Origin: Solirubrobacterales bacterium
GTDB taxonomy: Bacteria; Actinomycetota; Thermoleophilia; Solirubrobacterales; 70-9
Length of the DNA: 64,000 nt
NCBI GenBank assembly: GCA_025936755.1
Contig: JAICSS010000008.1
Location: 36,541-100,540 of the forward strand
Reading direction: 5' to 3'
Within the stretch, counting starts at the first letter, position 1; every line of letters begins with the position of its first letter. The translations under genes and the position numbers were made by a program. Shown here piece by piece: positions 8,390 to 17,106 of the stretch. The notes beneath the pieces are model-generated. The model ran no database searches. It saw only the letters and a list, made by a program, of their open reading frames with translations, and was not told the DNA's origin.

Positions 8390-9340
8390 GTGCGGGTCCT
8401 TGTCGTCACCAACTTCATGCCCGACGCCTCGGCCCCGCAGCGGGGGCGCTGGGTCCGCGACCAGGTCGATCAGGTCCGCCGGCGGGGGATCGAGGTCGAC
8501 CTCTTCGAATTCGCCCGCGGCCGCGACGAGTACCTGCCGGCGACCCGGCGCCTGCGCTCGCTGCTGCGCCGGGAGCGCTTCGACCTCGTCCACGCCCACT
8601 ACGGGCTGGCGGGATGGGTGGCGCGGCTGGCCGGGGCGAGGCCGCTGGTCGTCACCTTCCACGGCACCGACGTCCGCCACCACCTCGTCGGCCACCTCTC
8701 GCGCCGGCTCGCCTGGCGGGTCGACCTCGTCGCCGGGGTCTCGCGGGCGCTGTTCGAGGCCGAGGACGGGCGGCCGGGACTGCCCGCGGTGCCGGGCTCG
8801 GCGGTCCTTCCCTGCGGGCCTGACCTGAGTCGCTTCGAGCCGATCCCCCGCGAGCGGGCGCGGCGCGAGCTGGGTCTCGACCCCGAGGGGGCCTACCTCT
8901 TCTTCCCCGCCAACCCGGCGCGGCCGGAGAAGCGCCACGACCGCGCCGCCGAGGTGGCGGCGGCCTGCGGCGCCGACCTCCTCACCGGCGGCTCGATCGA
9001 GCCCGCGCAGATGCCGCTCTGGCTCAACGCCGCCAACGCCGTCCTCGTCACCTCCGACTACGAGGGCTTCGGGATGGCCGCGATCGAGGCGCTCGCCTGC
9101 GAGGTCCCGGTCCTCTCGACCGACGTCGGCGTCGCCCCCTACGCCCTCGGCGGAATCGACGGCTGCCTCTGCGCCCCCTTCGACGCGGGCGCCTGGACCG
9201 AGCTGGCACGACGACACCTGGCGAGGCCGGACCCCCGCGTCGCCGGCGCGGCGCGGGCGGCGACCCTCTCGGCCGCCGGGATGGCGGAGCGGGTGATCGA
9301 GGCCTACGAGGCGGTCCTCGCCGGAGCAGAGGTAGATTGA
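8390..9340 (+). CDS. GT4-type glycosyltransferase
   Basis: This 316-residue GT-B fold glycosyltransferase has an N-terminal acceptor domain (MRVLVVTNFMPD, FDLVHAHYGL, VTFHGTDVR) and a C-terminal donor domain (PARPEKRHD, TSDYEGFGMAAIEALACEVPVL). The donor-site E-x7-E (EGFGMAAIE) is typical of retaining GT4 enzymes. It is slightly short for the family and lacks membrane segments, so it is cytoplasmic. The GTG start at 8390 lies 7 bases after a TACCCT box (8377-8382), consistent with a leaderless mRNA. Substrate is unknown; surface polysaccharide or glycolipid synthesis is likely. Confidence 0.85.
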   Translation: MRVLVVTNFMPDASAPQRGRWVRDQVDQVRRRGIEVDLFEFARGRDEYLPATRRLRSLLRRERFDLVHAHYGLAGWVARLAGARPLVVTFHGTDVRHHLVGHLSRRLAWRVDLVAGVSRALFEAEDGRPGLPAVPGSAVLPCGPDLSRFEPIPRERARRELGLDPEGAYLFFPANPARPEKRHDRAAEVAAACGADLLTGGSIEPAQMPLWLNAANAVLVTSDYEGFGMAAIEALACEVPVLSTDVGVAPYALGGIDGCLCAPFDAGAWTELARRHLARPDPRVAGAARAATLSAAGMAERVIEAYEAVLAGAEVD

Positions 9341-9346
9341 GGCTCG

Positions 9347-9718
9347 ATGAGCGCTGAACCGGGTGCAGCGAGCGAGGACCTCGAGGGCCGGATCCGCGAG
9401 GCGGAGCGGCGTCTGGAGGAGGCCGCGACGCTCGCCGCCGAGGCCGAGAGACGGGCCGAAGCGGAGATCGAGGCGCTGGAAGCCGACCTGCAGCGCGAGC
9501 GCGAGGAGAAGGAGCGAGCGCTGGCGGCGGCCGAGGAGCGGCTGGGCGAGATCGAAACCCAGGTGGAGGCGGCCGAGCAGCGGGTCGAGGCGGCGGAGCG
9601 CCGAGCCGGCACCGCCGAGGAGACGATCGCCGACGAGCTGGCGCGGGCCCGCGAGGGCGCCGCGACCTGGCTGCGGGGACAGCTCGAGGCGCTGCGCCGG
9701 GAGGCGGAGGGCCGATAG
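9347..9718 (+). CDS. small coiled-coil protein
   Basis: A 123-residue protein that is almost entirely Ala/Glu/Arg-rich heptad repeat from about residue 10 to the end, with no other domain, Cys or membrane segment. It looks like a single long coiled coil. A TAGATT box (9333-9338) stands 8 bases before the ATG, suggesting a leaderless transcript. It is followed, with an overlapping stop, by nadB. Function unknown; low sequence complexity makes homology assignment unreliable. Confidence 0.6.
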   Translation: MSAEPGAASEDLEGRIREAERRLEEAATLAAEAERRAEAEIEALEADLQREREEKERALAAAEERLGEIETQVEAAEQRVEAAERRAGTAEETIADELARAREGAATWLRGQLEALRREAEGR

Positions 9719-11160
9719 CCGCGATCGGCGAGTTCGACGTCGCCGTCGTCGGCGGCGGCGCCGCCGGTCTCTGGAGCGCGCTGCGGGCGGCCGAGCAGGG
9801 CGCTCGCACCTGCCTCGTCTCCCGCACCCCGCTCTCGCAGAGCGCCAGCTACTGGGCCCAGGGCGGCCTCGCGGCGGCGCTCGAACCCGACGACTCCCCC
9901 GAGCGCCACGCCGCCGACACGATCGCCGCCGGTCGCGGCCTCTGCCGCAGCTCGGCGGTGCGGGCGCTGGTCGAGGAGGCGCCGGCCGCCGTCCGCGACC
10001 TGATCGCCCGCGGCGTCGTCTTCGACCTCGACCACGAGGGGCGGCTGGCGCTGGGGCTGGAGGGCGGTCACGCCCACCGCCGCATCGTCCACGCCGGCGG
10101 CAGCCAGACCGGCTACGAGCTGACCTCGAAGCTCGCCAGGTGGGTGGCCGCGGAGGAGCGGGTCGAGGTGATGGAGCGGACCTCGGCGGTGGCGCTGTGG
10201 AGCGACGGCGAGCGCTGCCACGGGGTTGTCACCGGCAGCGGCGAGGTGGCGGCGCGGGCGACGATCCTCGCCACCGGCGGCGCCGCGGCGCTGTGGCGGC
10301 GGACGACCAACCCGCGCGGGGCGATCGGGGCGGGACCGGTGCTGGCCTCGCTCGCCGGCGCCGACCTCGCCGATCTCGAGTTCTGCCAGTTCCACCCGAC
10401 CGCGCTGGCGCTGCCCGGAACCGCGCACGACGGGGCCCTGATCACCGAGGCGATCCGCGGCGAGGGCGCGAAGCTGCTCGGCGCCGGCGGCGAGCGCTTC
10501 ACCGACGAGCTGGCGCCGCGCGACGCGGTGACGGCGGCGATCCTCGAGCAGATGCGGACCGACGGCTCGGCCGCGGTCGACCTCGACCTGCGCGAAATCG
10601 ACCCGGCCCGCTTCCCCAACGTCTTCGCCTCCCTTGCCGAGGCGGGGCTCGACCCGCAGAGCCGGCCGGTGCCCGTCGCCCCCGCCGCCCACTACACGAT
10701 GGGCGGGATCGCGGTCGACGTCGACGGCCGCTCCTCGCTGCCGGGCCTCTACGCCGTCGGCGAGTGCTCCTGCACCGGCCTCCACGGCGCCAACCGCCTC
10801 GCCTCCAACTCGCTCAGCGAGTGCTTCGTCTTCGGCGGCCGCGCCGCGACGGCGGCGATCGCGGAGGAAGCGACGCCGAGCCGGCCCGAGCCGCCCGAGC
10901 GGCGCTTCGAGCCGCCGAGCGACGAGACCCGCGACGCGGTCTGGCGCTACGCCGGGCCGATGCGCAATCCCGACGACCTGGCGCGGCTGATCTCCAACCC
11001 CTATCCGCTGGCGCGGGCGATCGGCGCCAGCGCCCTCGACCGCCGCGAGTCCCGCGGCGGCCACCTGCGCCGCGACTGCCCCGACACGGACCCATCCCTT
11101 GACGGGATCCATGTCGTTGTCCACCCAGACGCCAGCGTCAGCGAGGAAACTTGGCTCTGA
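9715..11160 (+). CDS. nadB: L-aspartate oxidase
   Basis: This FAD enzyme oxidises L-aspartate to iminoaspartate, the first step of de novo NAD synthesis. The FAD-binding VVGGGAAGLWSA lies at the N-terminus. FCQFHPTAL, the TEAIRGEGAKL segment and the C-terminal GLYAVGECSCTGLHGANRLASNSL segment are diagnostic of the fumarate reductase/NadB family. The reading frame covers the nucleotide-binding motif but contains no ATG, GTG or TTG before a GTG at 9958, which would delete that motif. I set the start at AUA 9715, overlapping the upstream stop (ATAG) behind a GGAGG-rich stretch; AUC 9724 or CUG 9667 are alternatives. The C-terminal helical domain is shortened (about 480 residues against about 510-540). 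nadA and nadC are not nearby. Confidence 0.82.
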   Translation: MAAIGEFDVAVVGGGAAGLWSALRAAEQGARTCLVSRTPLSQSASYWAQGGLAAALEPDDSPERHAADTIAAGRGLCRSSAVRALVEEAPAAVRDLIARGVVFDLDHEGRLALGLEGGHAHRRIVHAGGSQTGYELTSKLARWVAAEERVEVMERTSAVALWSDGERCHGVVTGSGEVAARATILATGGAAALWRRTTNPRGAIGAGPVLASLAGADLADLEFCQFHPTALALPGTAHDGALITEAIRGEGAKLLGAGGERFTDELAPRDAVTAAILEQMRTDGSAAVDLDLREIDPARFPNVFASLAEAGLDPQSRPVPVAPAAHYTMGGIAVDVDGRSSLPGLYAVGECSCTGLHGANRLASNSLSECFVFGGRAATAAIAEEATPSRPEPPERRFEPPSDETRDAVWRYAGPMRNPDDLARLISNPYPLARAIGASALDRRESRGGHLRRDCPDTDPSLDGIHVVVHPDASVSEETWL

Positions 11161-11188
11161 GGCAGGCGGCCTCGGATAGCGTCGCTCC

Positions 11189-13168
11189 ATGCTCCTAGGA
11201 GTCGACGTCGGCGGGACCTTCACCGACGCGGTCCTGCTCGACGGCGGCGAGGTCCACACCGCCAAGGTGCCGACGACGCCGCGGCAGGAGTCGGTCGGGG
11301 TCATGCGGGCGGTCGAGAGGGTGCTGCGCCGGGCGGGCGCCGCCGCGAGCGGCGTCGACGTCTTCGCCCACGGGATGACGGTCGGCACCAACGCCCTGCT
11401 CGAGGAACGGGGGGCGACGACGGCGCTGGTCGCCACCGGCGGCTTCGCCGACCTGCTGGAGATCGGTCGCCAGAACCGGCCGCATCTCTACCGCCTCTGC
11501 GCGCCGAAGCCGACCCCGCTGGTGACGCCGGAGCGGCGCTTCGAGGCGAGCGAGCGGGTCGGCCCGGACGGGGTCGTCGAGCCGCTGCCCGGGGACGAGC
11601 CCGAGCGCCTCGCCGCGGCCGTCGAGGCCAGCGGCGCCGAGGCCGTCGCGGTCTGCCTCCTCTTCTCCTATCTCGACCCGAGCCACGAGCGGCGGATCGC
11701 CGAGCACCTGAGGCGGCGCCTGCCCGGCGTCCACGTCTCCGCCTCGCACGAGGTCCTGCCCCGCTTCCGCGAGTACGAGCGCTGCTCCACCACCGTGATC
11801 GACGCCTACCTGAGCCCGCTGCTCGGCCGCTACCTCGGGGCGTTGGGCGAGGCCGCGACCGACGCCGGATTGCCGCAGCCGCTGGTGATGAGCTCCTCCG
11901 GCGGCGTCGCCCCCGCCGGGGAGGCGGCGCGGGCCGGGGCCTGGAGCGTCCTCTCCGGGCCGGCGGGCGGAGCCGTCGGCGCCGGGCTCCTCGCCGGCCT
12001 CAGCGGCGACGGCAACGCCCTCGGCTTCGACATGGGCGGCACCTCCTGCGACGTCTGCGTGGTCGAAGACGGCGAGGTGCGGCGGACCGACGAGCGCGAG
12101 ATCGGCGGCCGCCCGATCCAGCTGCCGATGGTCGACGTCCACACGGTCGGCGCCGGCGGCGGCTCGATCGGCTGGGCCGACAGCGGCGGGGCGCTGCAGG
12201 TGGGGCCGCGGTCGGCCGGCGCCGACCCCGGGCCCGCCTGCTACGGCCGCGGCGGCGCCGAGCCGACGGTCACCGACGCCAACCTCATGCTCGGCCGCCT
12301 CGGCGGCGGCTCGGAGCTTGCGGGCGGGGTCGCCCTCGACGTCGAGGCCGCCGAGCACGCGGTCGGGCAGCTCGCGGATTCGCTCGGCCTCGACCCGCGC
12401 GAGACCGCCGCCGGCATCCTCCGCGTCGCCGACCAGGAGATGGTGCGGGCGCTGCGGGTGGTCACGGTCGAGCGCGGAGTCGATCCGCGCGGCTTCGCGC
12501 TGCTGCCCTTCGGCGGCGCCGGCCCGATGCACGCGGCGGCGATCGCCGAAGAGCTGGAGATCGGGACGATCCTCTGCCCCCGGGCCGGCGGCGTCCTCTC
12601 CGCCCTCGGCCTCTGCGCCTCCGAGCGCCGCCGCGACACCGTACGGACGGTGATGATGAGCGAAGGCGAGATGACGGCGGAGCGCATCGCCGCGACGGTG
12701 GGCTCGATGATCGAGGAGACCGGAGCGGGGCTCGACGAGGCCCGGCCGCGACTGACCTACAAGCTCCGCTACGCCGGTCAGGCCTTCGAGCTGCCGGTGC
12801 CGGGGCCGCCCGACCCCGACCCGGCCGAGCTGCGGGAGGCCTTCGAAGGCCTTCACGGCGAGCGCTACGGACACGTCGACCGCGAGGGCGAGGTGGTCCT
12901 CGTCGACATCGAGCTGGCGATGGCGGTGCCGGGACCGGCGCCGCGGCCGGCCGCGGCCCCAGGGGGAGCGGTCGAGCGCGGCCACCGGCGGGTCCTCTTC
13001 GACGGCGAGTGGATCGAGACGCCGGTCCTGCGCGGCGAGCCCGCCGCCGGCAGCGAGGCCGAGGGGCCGCTCGTCTTCGAGCTGCCCGAGGCGACCTTCG
13101 TCGTCCCGCCCGGCTGGAGCACGAGCGTCGACGAGCACGGAACGATCGTGAGCCGATGGACCCGATAG
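11189..13168 (+). CDS. hyuA: hydantoinase/oxoprolinase subunit A (HyuA family)
   Basis: This 659-residue protein has the ASKHA-type nucleotide-binding opening LLGVDVGGTFTDAVLL and the second motif DMGGTSCDVCVV of ATP-dependent hydantoinases, 5-oxoprolinases and acetone carboxylase beta subunits. It overlaps the next gene, HyuB, by 13 bases, so the two form one enzyme. ATP is used to activate the lactam carbonyl for ring opening (family knowledge). A TAGCGT box (11177-11182) lies 6 bases before the ATG. The exact substrate, such as 5-oxoproline, N-methylhydantoin or a caprolactam-like ring, cannot be told. Confidence 0.87.
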   Translation: MLLGVDVGGTFTDAVLLDGGEVHTAKVPTTPRQESVGVMRAVERVLRRAGAAASGVDVFAHGMTVGTNALLEERGATTALVATGGFADLLEIGRQNRPHLYRLCAPKPTPLVTPERRFEASERVGPDGVVEPLPGDEPERLAAAVEASGAEAVAVCLLFSYLDPSHERRIAEHLRRRLPGVHVSASHEVLPRFREYERCSTTVIDAYLSPLLGRYLGALGEAATDAGLPQPLVMSSSGGVAPAGEAARAGAWSVLSGPAGGAVGAGLLAGLSGDGNALGFDMGGTSCDVCVVEDGEVRRTDEREIGGRPIQLPMVDVHTVGAGGGSIGWADSGGALQVGPRSAGADPGPACYGRGGAEPTVTDANLMLGRLGGGSELAGGVALDVEAAEHAVGQLADSLGLDPRETAAGILRVADQEMVRALRVVTVERGVDPRGFALLPFGGAGPMHAAAIAEELEIGTILCPRAGGVLSALGLCASERRRDTVRTVMMSEGEMTAERIAATVGSMIEETGAGLDEARPRLTYKLRYAGQAFELPVPGPPDPDPAELREAFEGLHGERYGHVDREGEVVLVDIELAMAVPGPAPRPAAAPGGAVERGHRRVLFDGEWIETPVLRGEPAAGSEAEGPLVFELPEATFVVPPGWSTSVDEHGTIVSRWTR

Positions 13169-14652
13169 CCCTCCAGGTCCTGGTCGGCGGCCTGCGCGCC
13201 GCCTGCGACGAGATGGGGGCGACGCTGATCCGCTCCGCCTACTCGGCGAACGTCAAGGAGCGCCACGACTGCTCGACCGCCCTCTTCGACCCCGCCGGGG
13301 AGCTGGTGATGCAGGCCGAGCACATCCCCGTCCACCTCGGCTCGATGCCCGACGCCGTCGCCGCCGTCCTCGGCGAGGACCACGAGCCCGGCCGCAGCTG
13401 GATCCTCAACGACCCCTACCGCGGCGGCACCCACCTACCCGACGTCACCCTCGTCTCCCCCATCTTCGCCGCCGGCGAGTTGCTCGGGTTCGCCGCCAGC
13501 CGCGCCCACCATGCCGACGTCGGCGGCCCGACCCCGGGCTCGATGCCGGCCTTCTCCCGCACCCTCGAGGAAGAGGGGGTGGTGATCCCGCCCACCGTCG
13601 CCGGCAAGGAGACGCTGGAGAAGCTCGCCTCGCGGATGCGGATGCCGCGGCAGCGCCTCGCCGACCTGCGCGCGCAGGAGGCGGCGAACCGAGTCGGGGT
13701 GCTGCGCCTGCGGGAGCTGTGCACGAGCCTGGGCACTGCAGAGCTTCGAGAGGGGATGGCCGAGATCCTCGCCTACACCGAGCGCCGCACCCGCGCGGCC
13801 CTGGCCGAGCTGCCCGACGGCAGCTACCGGGCCGAGGACGTGCTCGAGGCCGACTGGGACGGCGCCGAGCGCGACCTGCGCCTGCGGCTGGAGGCGACGA
13901 TCGCCGGCGAGGAGCTGCGCCTCGACTTCAGCGGCACCGGCGAGCAGGTCGAGGGCAACCTCAACTGCCCGCTCTCGGTGACGAAGTCGGCCGCCTTCTT
14001 CGCCGTCCGCGTCCTCACCGACCCCGACGGCCCGCCCTCGGCCGGGGCGCATCGCCCGATCGAGGTCCTCGCCCCCTCCGGGTCGCTCCTCAACGCCCGC
14101 TTCCCCGCCGCCGTCGCCGCCGGCAACGTCGAGACCTCGAGCCGGGTCGCCGACCTCGTCCTCGCCGCCCTCTCGCAGGCGCGGCCGGGCCCCGCCCAGG
14201 GCCAGGGGACGATGAACAACCTGACCCTCGCCAACGACGAGTTCACCTACTACGAGACGCTCGGCGGCGGTCAGGGCGCCTGTCCCGAGGCCGACGGCCC
14301 CAGCGCGATCCACGTGGCGATGTCGAACACGCTGAACACGCCGGCCGAGGCGCTGGAGACCGAGTTCCCGCTGCGGGTGCGCGAGCTGGCGCTGCGCCGC
14401 CGCAGCGGCGGCGCGGGCACCCACCGCGGCGGGGACGGGATCGTCCGCGAGATCGAGGCCCTGGCGCCGATGCGCTTCAGCCTGATCACCGAGCGCCGCC
14501 GCCACCTGCCGCGCGGCGCCGGCGGGGGCGAAGACGGCGCCGCCGGGGTCAACCTGCTGAACGGCTCGCCGCTGCCGGCGAAGGCGGAGGGGAATCTGGC
14601 TCCTGGAGACCGGCTCAGGCTCGAAACGCCGGGCGGCGGCGGGTGGACTTAG
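13156..14652 (+). CDS. hyuB: hydantoinase B/oxoprolinase family protein (HyuB)
   Basis: This 498-residue partner of HyuA starts MDPIALQVL at ATG 13156, inside the end of hyuA. Family signatures are AACDEMGATLIRSAYSAN, the NDPYRGGTHLPD metal-binding segment and AASRAHHADVGG, with a Gly-rich C-terminus (TPGGGGW). Together with HyuA it would hydrolyse a cyclic amide in an ATP-dependent reaction. No transporter or racemase accompanies the pair. Confidence 0.87.
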   Translation: MDPIALQVLVGGLRAACDEMGATLIRSAYSANVKERHDCSTALFDPAGELVMQAEHIPVHLGSMPDAVAAVLGEDHEPGRSWILNDPYRGGTHLPDVTLVSPIFAAGELLGFAASRAHHADVGGPTPGSMPAFSRTLEEEGVVIPPTVAGKETLEKLASRMRMPRQRLADLRAQEAANRVGVLRLRELCTSLGTAELREGMAEILAYTERRTRAALAELPDGSYRAEDVLEADWDGAERDLRLRLEATIAGEELRLDFSGTGEQVEGNLNCPLSVTKSAAFFAVRVLTDPDGPPSAGAHRPIEVLAPSGSLLNARFPAAVAAGNVETSSRVADLVLAALSQARPGPAQGQGTMNNLTLANDEFTYYETLGGGQGACPEADGPSAIHVAMSNTLNTPAEALETEFPLRVRELALRRRSGGAGTHRGGDGIVREIEALAPMRFSLITERRRHLPRGAGGGEDGAAGVNLLNGSPLPAKAEGNLAPGDRLRLETPGGGGWT

Positions 14653-14694
14653 CTCACACTGGGGTCATATTTCGCAAATTTCCCGGTTTTTTAG

Positions 14695-14722
14695 TTGAGA
14701 TTTCGCTGCACTTCTCTAGAAT
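14695..14722 (+). promoter_or_regulatory. probable promoter of the DUF1802 gene
   Basis: TTGAGA (14695-14700), a 16-base spacer and TAGAAT (14717-14722) form a near-consensus promoter in an unusually AT-rich patch between hyuB and the next gene. It leaves a leader of roughly 85-90 bases before ATG 14817. I saw no clear hairpin or riboswitch fold in that leader. Confidence 0.5.
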
Positions 14723-14816
14723 GCGCGCCTCCGGGCGGGCGGAAACGGCCCTCGCAGGCCAAGGTTCAACGCGCCCAGCCCCGACTGCGACTAACGAATC
14801 TTCCTGGATCAATTCA

Positions 14817-15446
14817 ATGCCGATCGCTCTCAAGGAATGGGCTGTAACGGTCCGCGCTCTCGCGGAGGGCGAGCAGCTGCTTACCCTGCGCAAGGGCGGC
14901 ATCCGCGAGGAGAACAAGCACTTCGAGCTCGAGCACGAGCGCTTCTTCCTCTACCCGACCTTCGACCACCAGCGGAACAACCTGGTCCGCGAATCCCACC
15001 ACCCGGAGCTGCGCCGCGCGCTCGAGGAGGGTGTCTGGCCCGACGAGGAGCCGCCGCCGCGGGCGCTGCTCCAGGACGGCGGCATCCCCCAGCCCGACCG
15101 CGTCCGCCTGCGCGCCTGGGCCGAAGTGGTCGAGCACGTCACGATCAACGACCGCCGCAGCCTCGACGCGCTCTCGCCGTACTACATCTGGACCCCCGAC
15201 TACGCCGAAAAGCGGCTGGCCTGGAAGCGGCGGCACCCGCTGCACGTGCTGCTGCTGCGGGTCCACCGGATCCCGCGCCCGGTCACGGTCCGCGTCCGCG
15301 ACGAGTACCACGGCTGCCGCTCCTGGGTCGAGATCGACCGCGAACTTCCCTTCGAGGGCACGCCGGTGATGGCCGACGAAGAGTTCGACCGCGCCCGCGA
15401 AGAGATTCGCGATAGATGCGGCGCTTCTGAACCCCTCCTGGTCTAG
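14817..15446 (+). CDS. DUF1802 family protein
   Basis: A 209-residue soluble protein that matches the DUF1802 pattern: MPIALKEWAVTVRAL, an RKGGIREE loop, FLYPTFDHQR, then a second half with aromatic-rich YYIWTPDYAEKRLAWKRRHPLHVLLLRV. Function is unknown for the family; the mostly alpha/beta sequence has no evident catalytic motif, Cys cluster or membrane segment. The ATG start sits downstream of its own promoter, so it is probably a separate transcription unit from hyuAB. Confidence 0.72.
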   Translation: MPIALKEWAVTVRALAEGEQLLTLRKGGIREENKHFELEHERFFLYPTFDHQRNNLVRESHHPELRRALEEGVWPDEEPPPRALLQDGGIPQPDRVRLRAWAEVVEHVTINDRRSLDALSPYYIWTPDYAEKRLAWKRRHPLHVLLLRVHRIPRPVTVRVRDEYHGCRSWVEIDRELPFEGTPVMADEEFDRAREEIRDRCGASEPLLV

Positions 15447-15476
15447 ACAACCCCTTGCCTCGTTAGCCTCGCCTCG

Positions 15477-16235
15477 ATGAGCTGGGTCGAGACCGAGAGC
15501 CTGAGCTTTACCGCGCGGCACGACTCCGACGACTCCGCCTTCGCCGAGCGCACGCTCGACCGCCTCGAGGAGCTGCGGCTGCGGCTGGAAGACCGCTTCG
15601 AGCGGGTGCCGGAGGAGGTGACGATCGTCGTCCACACCAACCCGATCTGGCTGACCGCCGCCCACCCCTTCCTGCCCGCCGCCCGCTGGTCGGCGGCCCC
15701 GGCCGGGCGCCGCTACCTCGCCGGCTGGCCGATGTCGACCGAGCTGCACGTGCTCAACGATCCCCACATGGAACGCCGGGCCGCGGGCGACGACTCCTAC
15801 GAAGCCCTCCGCGGCACCGCCGAGCGCCTCTACGCGCAGATGACGATCGCCGCCAACAACACCGCCCTCCCCCCCTCCTGGACCCCGCGCCGCTTCGCCC
15901 GCTACCTGCGCTGGGCCTGGCTGGTCGAAGGCGGCGCCCAGTACTTCTCCCGCCAGGTCGGCCTCTACCGCGCCGCGACGATCCGCCGCCTGCGCGAGAG
16001 CGCCCGCCCCTCCTTCCCGCCCTCGCGCCGCGACGCCGTCATCCTCGGCGGCACGATCTTCGACCTGCTCGAGAACGAACGGGGTCCCGAGGCCTGCGAG
16101 CGCCTCGTCGACAAGCTCCTCCCCCAGGGCCCCGAGGTACAGCTCGAAGACGCCTTCGACGCCCGCTTCCGCGAGATCGAGGACGCCTGGCGCGATTACC
16201 TGCGCGAAATGGTCCGCGGCCCGGTCGCGGTCTGA
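15477..16235 (+). CDS. hypothetical protein, peptidase_MA-like without metal motif
   Basis: This 252-residue soluble protein is not recognised with certainty. Its layout (a VTIVVHTNP strand, a central helix WAWLVEGGAQYFSRQVGLY and trailing helices) resembles gluzincin 'peptidase MA-like' domains. The helix that would carry HExxH reads LRWAWLVEGGAQYF, so zinc ligands are missing. A non-catalytic, possibly binding, role is more likely. A TAGCCT box (15464-15469) 7 bases before the ATG suggests a leaderless transcript. It could be an unrelated conserved actinobacterial family. Confidence 0.5.
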   Translation: MSWVETESLSFTARHDSDDSAFAERTLDRLEELRLRLEDRFERVPEEVTIVVHTNPIWLTAAHPFLPAARWSAAPAGRRYLAGWPMSTELHVLNDPHMERRAAGDDSYEALRGTAERLYAQMTIAANNTALPPSWTPRRFARYLRWAWLVEGGAQYFSRQVGLYRAATIRRLRESARPSFPPSRRDAVILGGTIFDLLENERGPEACERLVDKLLPQGPEVQLEDAFDARFREIEDAWRDYLREMVRGPVAV

Positions 16236-16238
16236 AGC

Positions 16239-16721
16239 TCAGTTCACCTGGGTCAGCAGCCAGAGCAGCAGGAAACCGCCGATCGCGACGACGATCAGCC
16301 AGAAGGCCAGCTGGGCCGGTGAGGGGCCGGGCGATTCGCCGCGGGCGAGGCGCCGTTCGCCTTCCAGCTCGGCGACCTCGTCGCCCTCGTCCTCGATCAT
16401 CACCCCGGCGAGCACCTCGCGGGCGCGCTGGGCGTCGTTGCGGTTGACCATCAGGTCGCGCGGCCCGCTGGAGAGGAAATCGGGATTGTCGAACCCGAGG
16501 CTGCGCTTCAGCACGCTGGGGATGCCGACCTCGGAGAGCAGGCCCTGCAGCATCTCCCCTTCGATCTCGTTGCGGGCGAAGGCGACCTTGACGAGATCGC
16601 CGCCGCCGCCCCCTCCGCCACCGCCGCCGCCCTCGTCGTCGCCGCCGGAGCGACCGCCGCCACCGTGGGCGCCGCGCTTTTTCTCGCTCGCGGGAGGTTT
16701 ATGCGACGTCGAGGTCGACAT
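16239..16721 (-). CDS. DUF2007-type protein with C-terminal membrane helix
   Basis: A 160-residue protein with a low-complexity N-terminus including a run of 11 glycines (about residues 31-41). A DUF2007-like domain (VKVAFARNEIEGEMLQGLL, GIPSVLKRS, DLMVNRNDAQRAREVL; about 43-105) follows, then an acidic linker and one C-terminal membrane helix (about 136-157). DUF2007 domains are small putative signalling modules of unknown ligand. The start overlaps the end of the JAMM protease gene upstream, so the two are co-transcribed. Confidence 0.7.
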   Translation of the reverse strand: MSTSTSHKPPASEKKRGAHGGGGRSGGDDEGGGGGGGGGGGDLVKVAFARNEIEGEMLQGLLSEVGIPSVLKRSLGFDNPDFLSSGPRDLMVNRNDAQRAREVLAGVMIEDEGDEVAELEGERRLARGESPGPSPAQLAFWLIVVAIGGFLLLWLLTQVN

Positions 16722-17097
16722 CGGCGATCTTCAGGTCGGCCAGGTCGTAGGCCTTCACGTCCGGGGCCTCTTCGTTCTCCAGCGAGACGATCACGTAGAC
16801 CTGTTCCGGCCACATCCGCGCCTCGTTGACGTCGGTCTGGGAGGGGTAGGCGGCGCTGCGGGTGTGCGAGTGGTAGATACCGATCAGCTCGTCGCCGGCG
16901 CCTTCGATCTCCTTCAGCGCGTCGTACTGGCCCTGCGGGTCCATCTCGTAGCGCAGCGGGCTGTGGGCGGCGTTCTCCACCCGCACCACGCTCGTCGCCT
17001 CGCCGTCGCGGCCGCCGATCATCCCGCAGCACTCGTCCGGCAGGTCCGCGCGCGCGTGCGCGACCATCTCGTCGACCAAGGTTCGGGAGATCTTCAC
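16699..17097 (-). CDS. JAMM/MPN metalloprotease, M67 (Mec-like)
   Basis: A 132-residue JAB1/MPN-domain zinc peptidase with the full JAMM motif: Glu22 and H76-x-H78-x7-S86-x2-D89. In mycobacteria the homologue Mec releases cysteine from the CysO-cysteine adduct; related proteins trim the tails of sulfur carriers to expose Gly-Gly. cysM, a CysO-like carrier with a four-residue extension and a MoeZ-like E1 enzyme lie 2.5-7.5 kb away on the same strand, so this is the likely peptidase of that pathway. The GTG start at 17097 follows a TAGCCT box by 6 bases (17104-17109), consistent with a leaderless mRNA. Confidence 0.85.
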   Translation of the reverse strand: MKISRTLVDEMVAHARADLPDECCGMIGGRDGEATSVVRVENAAHSPLRYEMDPQGQYDALKEIEGAGDELIGIYHSHTRSAAYPSQTDVNEARMWPEQVYVIVSLENEEAPDVKAYDLADLKIADVDLDVA

Positions 17098-17106
17098 GTG
17101 CCGAGG

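Noticed and set aside
9304..11436. 710-codon minus-strand ORF over the coiled-coil gene and nadB
   Set aside because: Antisense shadow; Arg/Ala/Ser-rich with no domain, and NadB signatures are unambiguous on the plus strand.
16598..16632. Run of GCC/CCG-type triplets resembling a microsatellite
   Set aside because: It encodes the poly-glycine stretch of the DUF2007-type protein and needs no separate element.
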